Below, one piece after another: positions 1 to 8,868 of a stretch of DNA of 64,000 nucleotides. The position numbers and the translations under genes are program-made. The DNA comes from Guyanagaster necrorhizus (lineage: Eukaryota; Basidiomycota; Agaricomycetes; Agaricales; Physalacriaceae). The number at the start of each line of letters is the position of its first letter. Position 1 is the first letter of the stretch. The notes below the pieces were generated by a model, which made no database searches, was not told the origin of the DNA, and was given only the letters and a program-made list of their open reading frames with translations. The stretch covers positions 9,267-73,266 of the forward strand of contig NW_025064886.1 in the NCBI RefSeq assembly GCF_019112545.1, in the 5' to 3' direction.

Positions 1-985
1 TGTTCACAATCCACCAGGAACCGGTCGATATCGTCGGAGGCCCCTTTGAAGGGGCGCGGCTTCCGAAGAAGATCAGGATGGCATTGTAAGACGTTTGCAT
101 TGTGAGGGAGCGCCCCCATCGGGTTGGGCCATCCGTCGAATGGCGGTTGTTTCCATTCCGCGGGTGGCCCGGGGAAGGAGTGCAAAGAGTTGTCGTCGGC
201 GATCGGGCTTCCTTTCGGATCGGTTACCCGGACGATCACCCCGTCTCGTATTGTGAAACCGAGGCGGACCGCCTCGGGGTCGTCCCGAATGGGGTCCTTT
301 CCACTTGATTCCGCTTGGTCCGGGGGGGGTTGTCTGCCGAGAAGCCGGCTTCCCCTGCCGGTCCAGGGGTTCTGTCTTTGAGCGGCTTGCCATGCCGGCC
401 GATTTCTTGTCCGGATGAGTCGTGAAGCCGTGCTTCGGATGGACGGGCTGTCGTCGGCCCGACTTTGAATAGACGGGGCGATATAGACGGCCCGTCTGGG
501 TGGTACGGGGGGGGGGTGCGCGGCATTGGTGCCGGTTCTCTTGGTTTATTGCTGGGCCGATACGGGGGTATCGGCATGAGAGGGTCTTCCGGGTGTCGCC
601 GCCCGTATTCCCTCCACGCGTATTCCATCGCGGCATACTGTAGAATTTTTTCTTTTTCAGTACCCGCTGCATACCTATACTCGAGTCCTAAGGACGTCGC
701 TTGCCAGCGCGCGTCCTGCCATAAGTAGTTCCTGCCCTGCTCGTACAACTCCTGGTACTCTTTGCCCCTGGCTCTCTCAATCTCTTCTCGCAGTGCTTCT
801 TCATCTGTGTCCTCTCCTGCTCGTTCTAGTCGTTGTCGATATGGGTCGTCACTGTCCTCGTCGTCCTCCTCGTCGCCCTCGTCCCCACTGTCCCCTCCCC
901 CGAGGAGGAAACTGACGGGCTGGTCGTAAATTGACGGTTCGAGGGGGCGAAGGGTCGTCGGGGACCCGCCCGTTGATTTGGGTGC
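1..985 (-). pseudogene. gag: A1 Gag, partial and frameshifted
   Basis: Structural Gag of a Ty3/gypsy element, which would form the cytoplasmic particle around the RNA. The sequence shows an acidic stretch (GDEGDEEDDEDSDD), then EYQELYEQGRN and a proline-rich linker. At 507-516 a run of ten G (C on the coding strand) shifts the frame relative to A2. Past that point the reading continues in a different frame with DDPEAVRLGF, FPGPPAEW and FKGASDDI up to the window edge. The upper boundary is approximate: no ATG starts this frame near here, and Gag is probably reached by frameshift from ORF1, whose 3' end it overlaps. The homopolymer slip could also be a sequencing error. Confidence 0.8.
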
Positions 986-2411
986 TAGGCCCGGCCTCCC
1001 CTCGATCACTGGTCCGTGCGATGGGAGGACTTCGGAGTCGGCTATAGCGCGTCCCTCCGCGCGCTCTCGTCTCCTCCAGTTCTCGGCTATAACGGCTGAA
1101 GAGTCGCTGGAACTCGGGATTGAGGAACTGTCGAGCGACCCTACTGCCCAGGAATCGCTGGAGGGCCCTGTCGGAGACGTGGGCATTGTCAGGTACTCGG
1201 AGCCCATAGCTTCCGAGGACGGAGTCGGCGTCCGACGAGATGGTGTCGGTTCGGGCGGGGTATTCGAGGTCGACAGTCTGGGGTTCTCCTGTTCTTCCAC
1301 GTCGGATAGCTTCGTTCCAGCTGACAATGCTGGCGGGTCCTGTCCATGGGTCATCCTCTGAGTCTGGCTCTCTGAAAGGGGAGCCGTTGTCGGAACGGAG
1401 CTCATACTCCCTAGGGGAGGCTGACCCCATCCTTTCGATCTCCTCTCTTCTTCTCTGCGCTCGTCCTTGTCTGTCATATTCTGCGGCTTCATACCGCTCT
1501 CGGGCTTCCTCCTGGACATAGTCGGCGAGCTCCTCTTGAGTTCGCCTGATTGCCTCGTCTCGCTCTTGGTTCTGCTGCTGCTGCCTGACTGCTGCATCGT
1601 AGTCGAAGGGGACGCTAAGGTCCCACTCCGGGAATATCCTCTGTATGATCCTCCTCGTGGCGGCCCTCCCCCTCTCGCTGGCGGTTTCATTCTCGGGCTC
1701 GCTTCCAACGTGGAGGTGTCGGAATGGGTCGCCTGCTGCGGAGATAGCGATATCTGCGTTGTCGTAGTCGGGGTGGATATCTCTTCCTCGCGGGTTGTCG
1801 ACCCCCAGCCTGCTGACGGACGGGCTGGAGTCGGAGTTGGGCTCGGTGGGGGTAGCGGGGGGGTTCTGGGGGGAGTCGGGACCTTCGCGGGGTCCCGCAG
1901 CCATCCGAGCGGCATCAAGGGAGTCCCTAGCACGGTTTCCAATCCCTGAGGGAATTGGGGAGGCGGGATGCTCGGGGGATCCTGCCGGAGTGACGTAGTT
2001 GGAGACCTCGGTGGGCTCCTGAGCGACGTTCGTCGTCCACGGATTCCGGAACCCTGTGAGAGCAGGGTGGCGGTTTCCGACATGTCGTCGGGGGTGTTCT
2101 GGTCCTTCCTCCTCGTGAAGGCTCCTCTGATCCGGGTTGCTATTCCCGGCTTCTGATACGGGTCCCCCTTGCGGGAAGAAGGACGTTCTGGCGGAGGGGG
2201 GGATGTCATGGAAAGGGAGATCGGGGGTTACGTTTCGTAAAATATGTTGAATCTGCTGGAATGCTTGATAGTGCCTGACTATCCAAGCTGCTACTGATTG
2301 TCGTCCGCGGCAAAGGGTAATGATGGCGAGAAGTCCGAGCAAAGTTCCAATGATGGAAGCGATTAGCTCAAAGAAGTCGTGATTGAGGTCGGCGGTTGTT
2401 ACTGGCGGCAT
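849..2411 (-). CDS. A1 ORF1: membrane-segment protein upstream of Gag
   Basis: Open reading frame of 520 codons from the ATG at 2411. The frame is also open for a few codons upstream but with no ATG. Residues about 10-32 are a hydrophobic segment (FFELIASIIGTLLGLLAII), flanked by CRGRQS, then WIVRHYQAF. The middle is rich in S, P, E and R with a Q-rich coiled stretch (AAVRQQQQNQERDE). A conserved C-terminal block, YGLRVPDNAHVSDRALQRFL, precedes an R/G-rich tail (GRGQWGRGRRGGRRGQ). The TM segment and C-terminal block recur in most other copies, so this is a genuine family protein. I do not recognise the family. It may be an N-terminal Gag extension that directs particles to a membrane. The last part overlaps gag in another frame. 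Confidence 0.8.
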   Translation of the reverse strand: MPPVTTADLNHDFFELIASIIGTLLGLLAIITLCRGRQSVAAWIVRHYQAFQQIQHILRNVTPDLPFHDIPPSARTSFFPQGGPVSEAGNSNPDQRSLHEEEGPEHPRRHVGNRHPALTGFRNPWTTNVAQEPTEVSNYVTPAGSPEHPASPIPSGIGNRARDSLDAARMAAGPREGPDSPQNPPATPTEPNSDSSPSVSRLGVDNPRGRDIHPDYDNADIAISAAGDPFRHLHVGSEPENETASERGRAATRRIIQRIFPEWDLSVPFDYDAAVRQQQQNQERDEAIRRTQEELADYVQEEARERYEAAEYDRQGRAQRRREEIERMGSASPREYELRSDNGSPFREPDSEDDPWTGPASIVSWNEAIRRGRTGEPQTVDLEYPARTDTISSDADSVLGSYGLRVPDNAHVSDRALQRFLGSRVARQFLNPEFQRLFSRYSRELEETRARGGTRYSRLRSPPIARTSDRGEAGPSTQINGRVPDDPSPPRTVNLRPARQFPPRGRGQWGRGRRGGRRGQ

Positions 2412-2453
2412 TCGGTTTCTCAGCACAATTGGGCTTGAGAAAGGGAAGGTGAA

Positions 2454-2466
2454 AGCTTCGAGCTAA
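2454..2466 (-). promoter_or_regulatory. A1 primer-binding site (self-priming type)
   Basis: On the minus strand, one base inside the LTR edge, lies TTAGCTCGAAGCT. This is the exact reverse complement of AGCTTCGAGCTAA in the same LTR (2619-2631), about 34 nt below a TATTTAAG box. It does not begin with TGG as tRNA-primed sites usually do. The arrangement matches the known self-priming of Tf1, in which the mRNA 5' end folds back on the primer site. Confidence 0.7.
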
Positions 2467-2467
2467 T

Positions 2468-2891
2468 TGTTAGGCCCAAGCGTCACGTGGACAGATACAC
2501 GTGATAAGCAGGTGTTCCTTTGCACTTCGAGGAATCACCTGAGTTCACTTATATAAATATCCGAACGGTGTGACTCAAGGTCAGAAGTAGACTCGAGGTA
2601 GAATGGTATGAATAAACTTTAGCTCGAAGCTGGGGTATACCAGCAAGAGCTGTCGGTCTTAAATACTACATAGGTGTAGCTAAGAATATAACTACTTATT
2701 ATGTCGTTCTGTATCCATGGTGTCTGTTGCCCTTGGGCGTCGCTGTTGTACATAAAAAGGTAATTGTGCGTCGTCGAGCATTGTCATATCCAGACGGTTC
2801 GTTTGTGCTTACTAAGCTTTTCCCGTGGTCTTGTGCTATGACTAAGCATAAATAGGGGTAAAAGAAATAGGAGTAGGAGGAAATCGTAACA
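2468..2891 (-). repeat. A1 5' LTR, 424 bp
   Basis: Begins TGTTAGGCC and ends ATCGTAACA on the plus strand, giving 5-bp inverted termini TGTTA/TAACA. Two CACGTG boxes (2484-2489 and 2498-2503) lie near the ORF1-side edge. It is similar along its length to 8869-9312 and, with CpG losses, to the other family A LTRs in the window. Inferred U3 is 2632-2891 and R+U5 is 2468-2631. Confidence 0.95.
2619..2665 (-). promoter_or_regulatory. A1 LTR core promoter and predicted transcript start
   Basis: Minus strand: TATTTAAG (2658-2665), then AGCTTCGAGCTAA starting at 2631, 34 nt away. The same box, spacing and sequence occur in the A2 LTR (9063-9070 and 9036). The start at 2631 is predicted from this spacing and from complementarity to the primer site; it is not shown by data. 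Confidence 0.55.
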
Positions 2892-5725
2892 AGTTCCTTG
2901 GTTTTGGCAATACCCGGGTGTCCTGCTGTTATATGATCGTGGCAGGTGGCGATGATCTCGCCCTGAAGTTGTTGGTCTCGGGGGATGTAGATGCGCCCGT
3001 CATAGTGGATCAGGCCTTCCTCTTTCGTCATTCCCCGTTCATGGTTGAGAGAAGGGGCTACTCATTGGTCCCATTTGTGACTGTCTCGGGTCGCACTCTT
3101 GATCTGTTCATGTATCTCTTCCTCCATTGGCATTATCATGGCTCGGAAGTGTTCCGGCCTTAACAATGTTACACCTTCGTTGTCTGTTCCCCCCTGATCA
3201 TGATCTGATCGCCGACTGAGCAGGTCGGCCTTCTTGTTTGCCGTTCCTGCTTTATGATGTAGGGTGTACTGGTACTGGCTGAGTTCTGTTACCCAGCGGG
3301 CTTGTCATCGATTGAGTTTCTGTGGTTGCCGGAAATATCGTAGGTTTTGGTGGTCCGTCCAAACTTCAAATATCTCCTCGGCTCCAATAAGATAGTGTCA
3401 CCACTCTTCTAGAGCGAGCATGATGGCAAGCAACTCTTTGTCGTAAATTTTGTAATTTCGTTCTGTGACGGTTAAGGCTTTGGAAAGAAAGGCTACAGGC
3501 CGCCACCTTCCGGCCTGTTCCTGAGACAGCACGGCTCCTATCGCCCCCTCGCTCGAGTCGGCTTCGACCCTGAATTTCCCTTCCTGCGTTGGGATGGCCA
3601 ATATAATGTCTTCTGCCAATCGTCGTTTGAGGTCGTCGAAGGCGGTCTGCTGAGAGGGCCCCCACCCCCAAGGAGCATTTCCCGTCAGCTGTGTCATTGG
3701 GCGGACGATTTTACTGTAATCGCGGATGAATCGTCGATAAAAGTTTGTGAACCCAAGAAATGATTGTAACTCTTTTTTCTTGCTGGGTTCGGGCCATTCG
3801 GTGACCCCAGCCACTTTCACTGGATCCATTCGGATGCTTTCTTTGCTGATGATCACCCCAAGGTACTCCATCTCCAGCACCTCGAATTCGCACTTTTCCG
3901 CCTTGAGGAATAGTTTGTGCTTCCTCATCAGGGATAGCACCTTTCGTACCAGGCTCCGATGCTCCTCTTTTGTTTTGGACATAATCAGGATGTCGTCGAG
4001 ATAAATTGTTACCTTCCCAGTGGAGATGAGGTCCTTAAAGATGTTGTTCATCATCCATTGGAAGGTAGCGGGGGAATTCGTGAGCCCAAAAAACATGACC
4101 GTTGGCTCGAACAGTCCTCGATTGGTCCGGAACGCGGCCTTCCACTCGTTCCCCTCCCTGATGCGGACGTTGTTATATCCCCATCGTACGTCAAGCTTTG
4201 TGTAGTACTTGGTGCCCCGGAGTTTGTCCATTAGTTCTGAGATTAAAGGTAATGGGTATCGATTTTTGATGGTCATTTCGTTGAGTTTTCGATAGTCTTG
4301 GACAGGGTGGAGTTTCCCATCTTTCTTTTTAACGAAAAAGAAGGGGGAAGCCATGGGGGATTTCGAGAGACAGATTCTGCCGCTTGCTAGATTTTCATCT
4401 AGGAACTTGTCAAGTTCCTGTTGTTCCTGGTGGCCAAGAGGGTAGGTCTTGCAATCCAAGTTGGCGTTGGCATTAGGAATTAGCTCGATTGCGTGGTCCC
4501 AGGGCTTTGGAGCAGGTAATTCGTCAAAGTTTTCTTTTTCAAAAAGATCCTTGTAGTCTTGTGCCCATTCAGGCACCATTTCTTCAAATGTCTTTTCGCT
4601 CTTCCCTTCGTTTGCCTTGGCGGCTAGATTATTGGCATGATGAACGGCATGTATGTGGATTTCCTTCTGGAGGTCCACTGCGAGTATGGTTTCTCCATCC
4701 TCCATCTCCTCATCCCAGCGATCCTCTGGGTCCTCATCTGGCAACTCAAACGGAATCTTCCTGCATCGGCATCTGGCAAAAGTGATCCGACCGGTCTTCC
4801 AGTTAATCAACGGGTTATGGCGGATCAGCCAGTCATGGCCGAGGAAGAGCTCCTTTGTTCCGAGGTCAGTCACAGCCAGATTGATCCGCTCGAAGTGATC
4901 TCCTATTGTTAGTCTGAGTTCGATGAACTCTGTGATGGAGCCGGCCTGATTTTTTGTTCCGTCGGCGTTATACACCGGTATTGGGGCCGCTGTTGCCCTG
5001 GTCAGGAGCTGGTGCTTGTCGACGAAAGCCCGATTGATTGAGCTCCCCATACAGCCACTGTCAAGGAGGGCGGTTATTTGATACGTGGTTCGAGAGGTTA
5101 ACGTCTCGATCTGTCCTTTGGTGGTCAGGTCTCGTCCGGGGGTTTTGGTCCTTAGAACGTATTTTTTAGGTCCCCGGAGTTCGTCTAGCCATTCGAGGGC
5201 TTGGTGGCGCTTGGCTTTCCTGATTCCTTCAATTAACTCATCCACCACCTCTTCGGCTCTTGCCCGATGAACCCAGTTTCGGAGTACAGCCTTTGCCATT
5301 GCTTCGTCCCTGGCATCTTTGATGGCCCTCCACGTCCATTCGGTGTCAAAAGGTTTGAGCCACATGGTGGGACTCTCTGTCCCTGTTCGGCCCGCAGGCA
5401 TTTGAGTCTTCTTTTGCGATTCAATGGTGTGCTGTGTGAATGGTCGAGGTATATTCGAATGCGTAGTAGGCGACATAGATGTTACTACAGGGATACTATC
5501 AGTCTGACTAGTGGCTGTTACTGACACACCATTAGTTCTTTTGGCCAGTCCAGTGGAATCGCTCACTGGCTGGCCCCTTCTTTTACTTCTTCGACCTTGG
5601 TTTCCTTCCCAAGGTCCTCCTCTTCCTTTTGGAGCTTGGCGATCTGTGCCCTTATGTCCTCTCGGGTTCTCTTCTTCTTCGGGCAATCCTTTGCCATGTG
5701 CCCCTTCTGTCCGCAATTGAAACAT
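2892..5725 (-). pseudogene. pol: A2 Pol: protease, RT, RNase H, start of integrase
   Basis: Polyprotein of a Ty3/gypsy element. In order: a linker with SDSTGLAK; aspartic protease with LLDSGCMGSS near 5050; reverse transcriptase with YPLPLISELMDKL and the YLDD active site near 4000; RNase H with VEADSSEGAIGAVLSQ near 3540; and the integrase zinc-binding region with CHDHITAGHPG. Its frame is shifted -1 from gag and overlaps it from 5725 to 5563, so expression probably needs a frameshift. Three in-frame TGA stops were read: 3398-3400 after LALEEW, 3305-3307 after LNR, and 3062-3064 after DQ. All fit CGA or CAA to TGA. The reading ends where the A1 LTR starts. Domain order PR-RT-RH-IN places it in Ty3/gypsy (Metaviridae). 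Confidence 0.92.
5544..5574 (-). promoter_or_regulatory. Hairpin spanning the gag stop codon of A2
   Basis: Minus strand GCCAGCCAGTG, an 8-nt loop, then CACTGGACTGGC: 11 base pairs with one bulged base. The TGA stop of gag (5563-5565) sits at the top of the stem. A stretch GTAAAAGAAGG lies directly upstream. Pol is read in the -1 frame here, so the hairpin could stimulate frameshifting or affect termination. The stem halves are largely kept in A8 and A10. I see no textbook slippery heptamer. Confidence 0.5.
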
Positions 5726-7395
5726 TTCCCTTCCTTCTTCATGTGATCGATGTCCATTGGCTTCCCGGTCCCGGTATAAGTCGTGCCGGTTCTGGTCTTC
5801 TGTGTGCTGTACGAGGAGGCGGTGGCTGTTGAGGAGCCCGAAGGTTTTCCGGCAGTTTGCCCCGACTTATTTGGGGTTGGCGGGGCTGGCTTTTTGGAGT
5901 ATTCCTGCAGCGTCGTCGCCTCCGCTTTCTGCCTTTGTCGCTCCTTGTACATCTCAATGATCCGTTCTTTCCATTCGTTGTATCCCACCGGCATCAACAT
6001 TTTGACGCCCATGGCCGAGATCATCGTGAGGTATGAGGAGGGAACTCCTCGCTTGAGCGCCTCTACCATCCTTCCATCGTTTGCTGTATCTTCCCTGATT
6101 CCGGTGAGTTTGGCGAGTCGCTCCAGTTCGTCGAAGTAATCTGTCGCTGCCTTATCCCCCATTTTGTACTCCTTGATCTTCTGCTTGTGAACTTCTTGGA
6201 CCGCCGGATCAATGAATTTATCGTTTAGCATCCGCTTGAAGACTGGCCACAAGGGATATCGGTAATGTTCCCTAGTGGTGGATCGGAAATTTGGAGAGAT
6301 CAGGATCCACCACGTTTTGGCCTTGTCTTCTAGGTATGAAGTGGCGAATGCGACCTTGTTCATGTCAGTCCTGATGTATCCAACATAGACCTCAAAATAT
6401 TGTTCACAGTCTACCAGGAAACGGCCAATGTCGTCTGAGGCCCCCTTGAAGGGGCGGGGCTTTCGGAGAAGGTCGGGGTGACACTGCAGGACATTAGCAT
6501 TATGGGGTAGCGCGCCCATCGGGTTGGGCCATCCATCGAACGGTGGTTGTCTCCACTCTGCTGGTGGCCCTGGGAATGAATGTAGTGACTGGTCATCGGC
6601 GATCGGGCTCCCCTTCGGGTTTTCGATGTGGACGATGACTCCATCTCGCACCGTGAACCCAAGGCGGACAGCTTCAGGATCATCCCAAACGGGTTCCTTC
6701 CCACTTGATTCTGCTTGATCCGGGGGTGGTTGTCCTCCGAGAAGCTGGCTCCCTTTGCCGGTCCAGGGATTTTGTCTTTCGACGGTTGGGAATGCCGGGC
6801 GGTTCCTTGTCTGAAGGAGCCGAGAAGCCGTGCTTCGGATTGAAGGGCTCTCGTCGGCCCGTCTTCGAATTGAAGGGGCGATGTAAATGGCCCATTTTGG
6901 TGGGACGGGAGGGGTATGCGGCATTGGTGCTGGTAGCTTCGGTTTGTTTGGGTTTCGGTATGGGGGTATTGGCATTAGCGGATCTTCTGGGTGCCGCCGG
7001 CCATATTCTCCCCATGCATACTCGGTCGCGGCATACTGTAAGATTTTTTCTTTTTCAGTTTTTTCTCCGTACCGGTATTCCAGTCCTAAGGACGTCGCTT
7101 GCCAGTGCACGTCCTGCCATAAAAAGTTCCTGCCCTGCTCATACAACTCCTGATACTCCTTGTTCCTCACTCTTTCCAGTTCTTCTCTTAGGGCTTCTTC
7201 GTCGGTATCCTCCCCTGCTCGCTCCATTCGTTGCCAGTATGGGTCATCACTGTCCTCCCCGTCTTCCTTGTCGCCCTTGTCCCTGCTGTCCCCTTCCTCG
7301 AGGAGGGAACTGATGGGCTGGTCGTAGATAGATGGTATGGGAGGACGAAGGGTCGTCGGGGACTCTTCCGTTGACCTGGGTACTGGGTCCGGCAT
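5563..7395 (-). CDS. gag: A2 Gag with CCHC zinc knuckle, 610 aa
   Basis: Capsid/nucleocapsid protein of the element. From the N-terminus: SIYDQPISSLL, then an acidic patch (residues about 45-60), EEALREELERVRNKEYQELYEQ, a proline-rich linker, and the retrotransposon Gag core (FLVDCEQYFEVY, DKAKTWW, WPVFKRMLNDKF, YFDELERLAKL) over about 6050-6430. A CCHC knuckle, CFNCGQKGHMAKDC, lies at 5683-5724, followed by a basic then acidic tail. An ATG exists at 7395. The same frame is also open upstream to 8610 apart from one TGA at 7463-7465, so a frameshift from ORF1 or a longer Gag is possible. ORF1 ends inside its first codons. No stop interrupts this stretch. Confidence 0.9.
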   Translation of the reverse strand: MPDPVPRSTEESPTTLRPPIPSIYDQPISSLLEEGDSRDKGDKEDGEDSDDPYWQRMERAGEDTDEEALREELERVRNKEYQELYEQGRNFLWQDVHWQATSLGLEYRYGEKTEKEKILQYAATEYAWGEYGRRHPEDPLMPIPPYRNPNKPKLPAPMPHTPPVPPKWAIYIAPSIRRRADESPSIRSTASRLLQTRNRPAFPTVERQNPWTGKGSQLLGGQPPPDQAESSGKEPVWDDPEAVRLGFTVRDGVIVHIENPKGSPIADDQSLHSFPGPPAEWRQPPFDGWPNPMGALPHNANVLQCHPDLLRKPRPFKGASDDIGRFLVDCEQYFEVYVGYIRTDMNKVAFATSYLEDKAKTWWILISPNFRSTTREHYRYPLWPVFKRMLNDKFIDPAVQEVHKQKIKEYKMGDKAATDYFDELERLAKLTGIREDTANDGRMVEALKRGVPSSYLTMISAMGVKMLMPVGYNEWKERIIEMYKERQRQKAEATTLQEYSKKPAPPTPNKSGQTAGKPSGSSTATASSYSTQKTRTGTTYTGTGKPMDIDHMKKEGKCFNCGQKGHMAKDCPKKKRTREDIRAQIAKLQKEEEDLGKETKVEEVKEGASQ

Positions 7396-8812
7396 CTTCT
7401 TGGTCGCTAGTACGGGTAATGGGGGGGCTCCTGAGTCGGCTATAGTGTGTTCCCCTGTGCGCTCTCATCTCCTCCAGTTCTCGGCTATAGAGGCTGAAGT
7501 GTCGTTGGAACTCGGGGTTGAGGAACTGTCGAGCGATCCTGCTGCCCAGGAATCGCTGGAGAGCCTGGTCGGAGACGTGGGCATTGTCAGGTACTCGGAG
7601 CCCATAGGCTCCGAGGACGGAGTCGGCATCCGAGGAGATAGTGTCGGTACGAGCGGGGTATTCGAGGATGACGGGTCGGGGTTCTGCCTCCCTTCTGCGT
7701 CTGATGGCCTCGTCCCAACTGACGATGCTGGTGGGCCCTGCCCATGGATCGTCTTCTGAGTCGGGCTCCCTAAAAGGGGACCCTGCGTCGGAGCGGAGCT
7801 CATACTCCCTAGGGGAGGCTGACCCCATTCTTTCGATCTCTTCTCTCCTTCTCTGTGCTCTTCCTTGCCTGTCGTATTCTGTGGCCTCGTACTGCTCTCG
7901 GGCCTCTTCTCGTACGTAGTCGGCGAGCTCCTCCTGGGTTCTTCTGATTTCTTCTTCTCAATTCTGGTTCTGCTGCTGCTGCTGTACCGCCTCGTCATAG
8001 TTGAAGGGAATGGTAATATCCCAGTCAGGGAATATTCGGTGTATAATTCTGTCCTGTGCGGCTCTTCCCCTTTCGCTGGCGGTTCCGACCTCGGGCTCAC
8101 TTCCCACGTGGAGATGTTGGAAGGGGTCTCCTGCTGCAGAGATGGCAATCTCTGCGTTCGCATAATCAGGGTGGATAGTCCTTCCATGTGGATCGTCGAC
8201 CCCCAGCCTGCTGACGGACAGGCTGGAGTCGGAGTTGGGCTCGGTGGGGGTCTCGGGGGGGTTCTGGGGGGAGTTAGAGCCTTCGTGGGGTCCCGTAGCC
8301 ATCCGAGCGGCATCAAGGGAGTCCCAAGCCCGGTTTCCAATCCCTGAGGGAATTGGGGAGGTGGAATGCTCGGGGGATCCTGCTGGAGTGATGTAGTTGG
8401 AGACCTCCGCGGGCTTCTGAGCGACGTTTGTCGTCCACGGGTTCCAGAATCCTGTGAGAGCAGGGTGGCGGTTTCTGCTGTGTCGTCAAGGGGGGTGTTG
8501 GGGTCCTTCCTCCTCGTGAAGGCTCCCTGGATCCAGGTCGTTATTCCCGGTTTCTGATATGGGTCCCTCTTGCGGGAAGAAGGACGTTCTGGCGGAGGGA
8601 GGGATGTCATGGAAAGGTAGGTCAGGGGTTACATTTCGTAAAATTTGTTGGACGTGCTGGAACGCTTGATAGTGCCTGACTATCCAAGCTGCTACTGATT
8701 GTCGTCCCTGGCAGAGGGTGATGATGGCGAGAAGTCCGAGTAAGGTTCTAATGATGGAAGCGATAAGCTCGAAGAAGTCGTGGTTTAAGTCGGCAGTTGT
8801 TACTGGTGGCAT
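7247..8812 (-). pseudogene. A2 ORF1: membrane-segment protein with two stops
   Basis: Counterpart of A1 ORF1, read from the ATG at 8812. The N-terminus is near identical (TTADLNHDFFELIASII, with RTLLGLLAII), and the C-terminal block YGLRVPDNAHVSDQALQRFL and R/G-rich tail are present. Two in-frame TGA codons break it: at 8486-8488 (QHPP then stop) and 7958-7960 (QNQN then stop). At the second, A1 has CGA, pointing to CpG decay. Frame is conserved throughout. An extra proline codon sits beside the first stop. Function unknown; the pattern suggests a membrane-anchored Gag extension. Confidence 0.82.
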
Positions 8813-8854
8813 TCGGTTTCTCAGCACAATTGGGCTTGAGAAAGGGAAGGGGAA

Positions 8855-8867
8855 AGCTTCGAGCTAA
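8855..8867 (-). promoter_or_regulatory. A2 primer-binding site (self-priming type)
   Basis: TTAGCTCGAAGCT on the minus strand, one base from the LTR. It is an exact complement of AGCTTCGAGCTAA at 9024-9036 in the A2 LTR, which itself lies 34 nt below TATTTAAG. Second independent instance of the A1 arrangement. Confidence 0.7.
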
Positions 8868-8868
8868 T

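Larger units (their letters stand above)
1..2891 (-). mobile_element. LTR retrotransposon A1, family A chromovirus, 5' part
   Basis: This is the youngest-looking copy in the window. It reads leftward from its 5' LTR through the primer site, ORF1 and the first part of gag, and runs off the window start. It is rich in CpG and ORF1 has no stop. Its LTR abuts integrase coding sequence of A2 inside the KTKEL segment that follows the zinc-binding region, so A1 inserted into A2. The other end is outside the window, so its target duplication cannot be checked. Confidence 0.93.

Noticed and set aside
73..672. 199-codon third-frame reading in A1 gag
   Set aside because: It parallels a shadow frame of A2 gag (6680-7015) while the A2 gag frame proper carries the Gag domain. 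Its openness comes from proline/arginine-rich composition.
978..1949. Plus-strand open frames of 127 and 160 codons opposite A1 ORF1
   Set aside because: They lie antisense to a conserved coding region, are Ser/Gly/Val-rich as expected for shadows of Arg/Pro/Ser codons, and recur in A2 at the same offset only because the sense gene is conserved.
849..2411. ORF1 as a retroviral-type envelope protein
   Set aside because: It lies 5' of gag, lacks a signal peptide plus C-terminal anchor layout, and shows no Cys-rich ectodomain. Only the single N-terminal hydrophobic helix is seen.
2468..2891. Assigning the LTR family to marY1 of Tricholoma matsutake because of similar LTR length
   Set aside because: Length alone is not evidence and the sequence could not be compared without a database.
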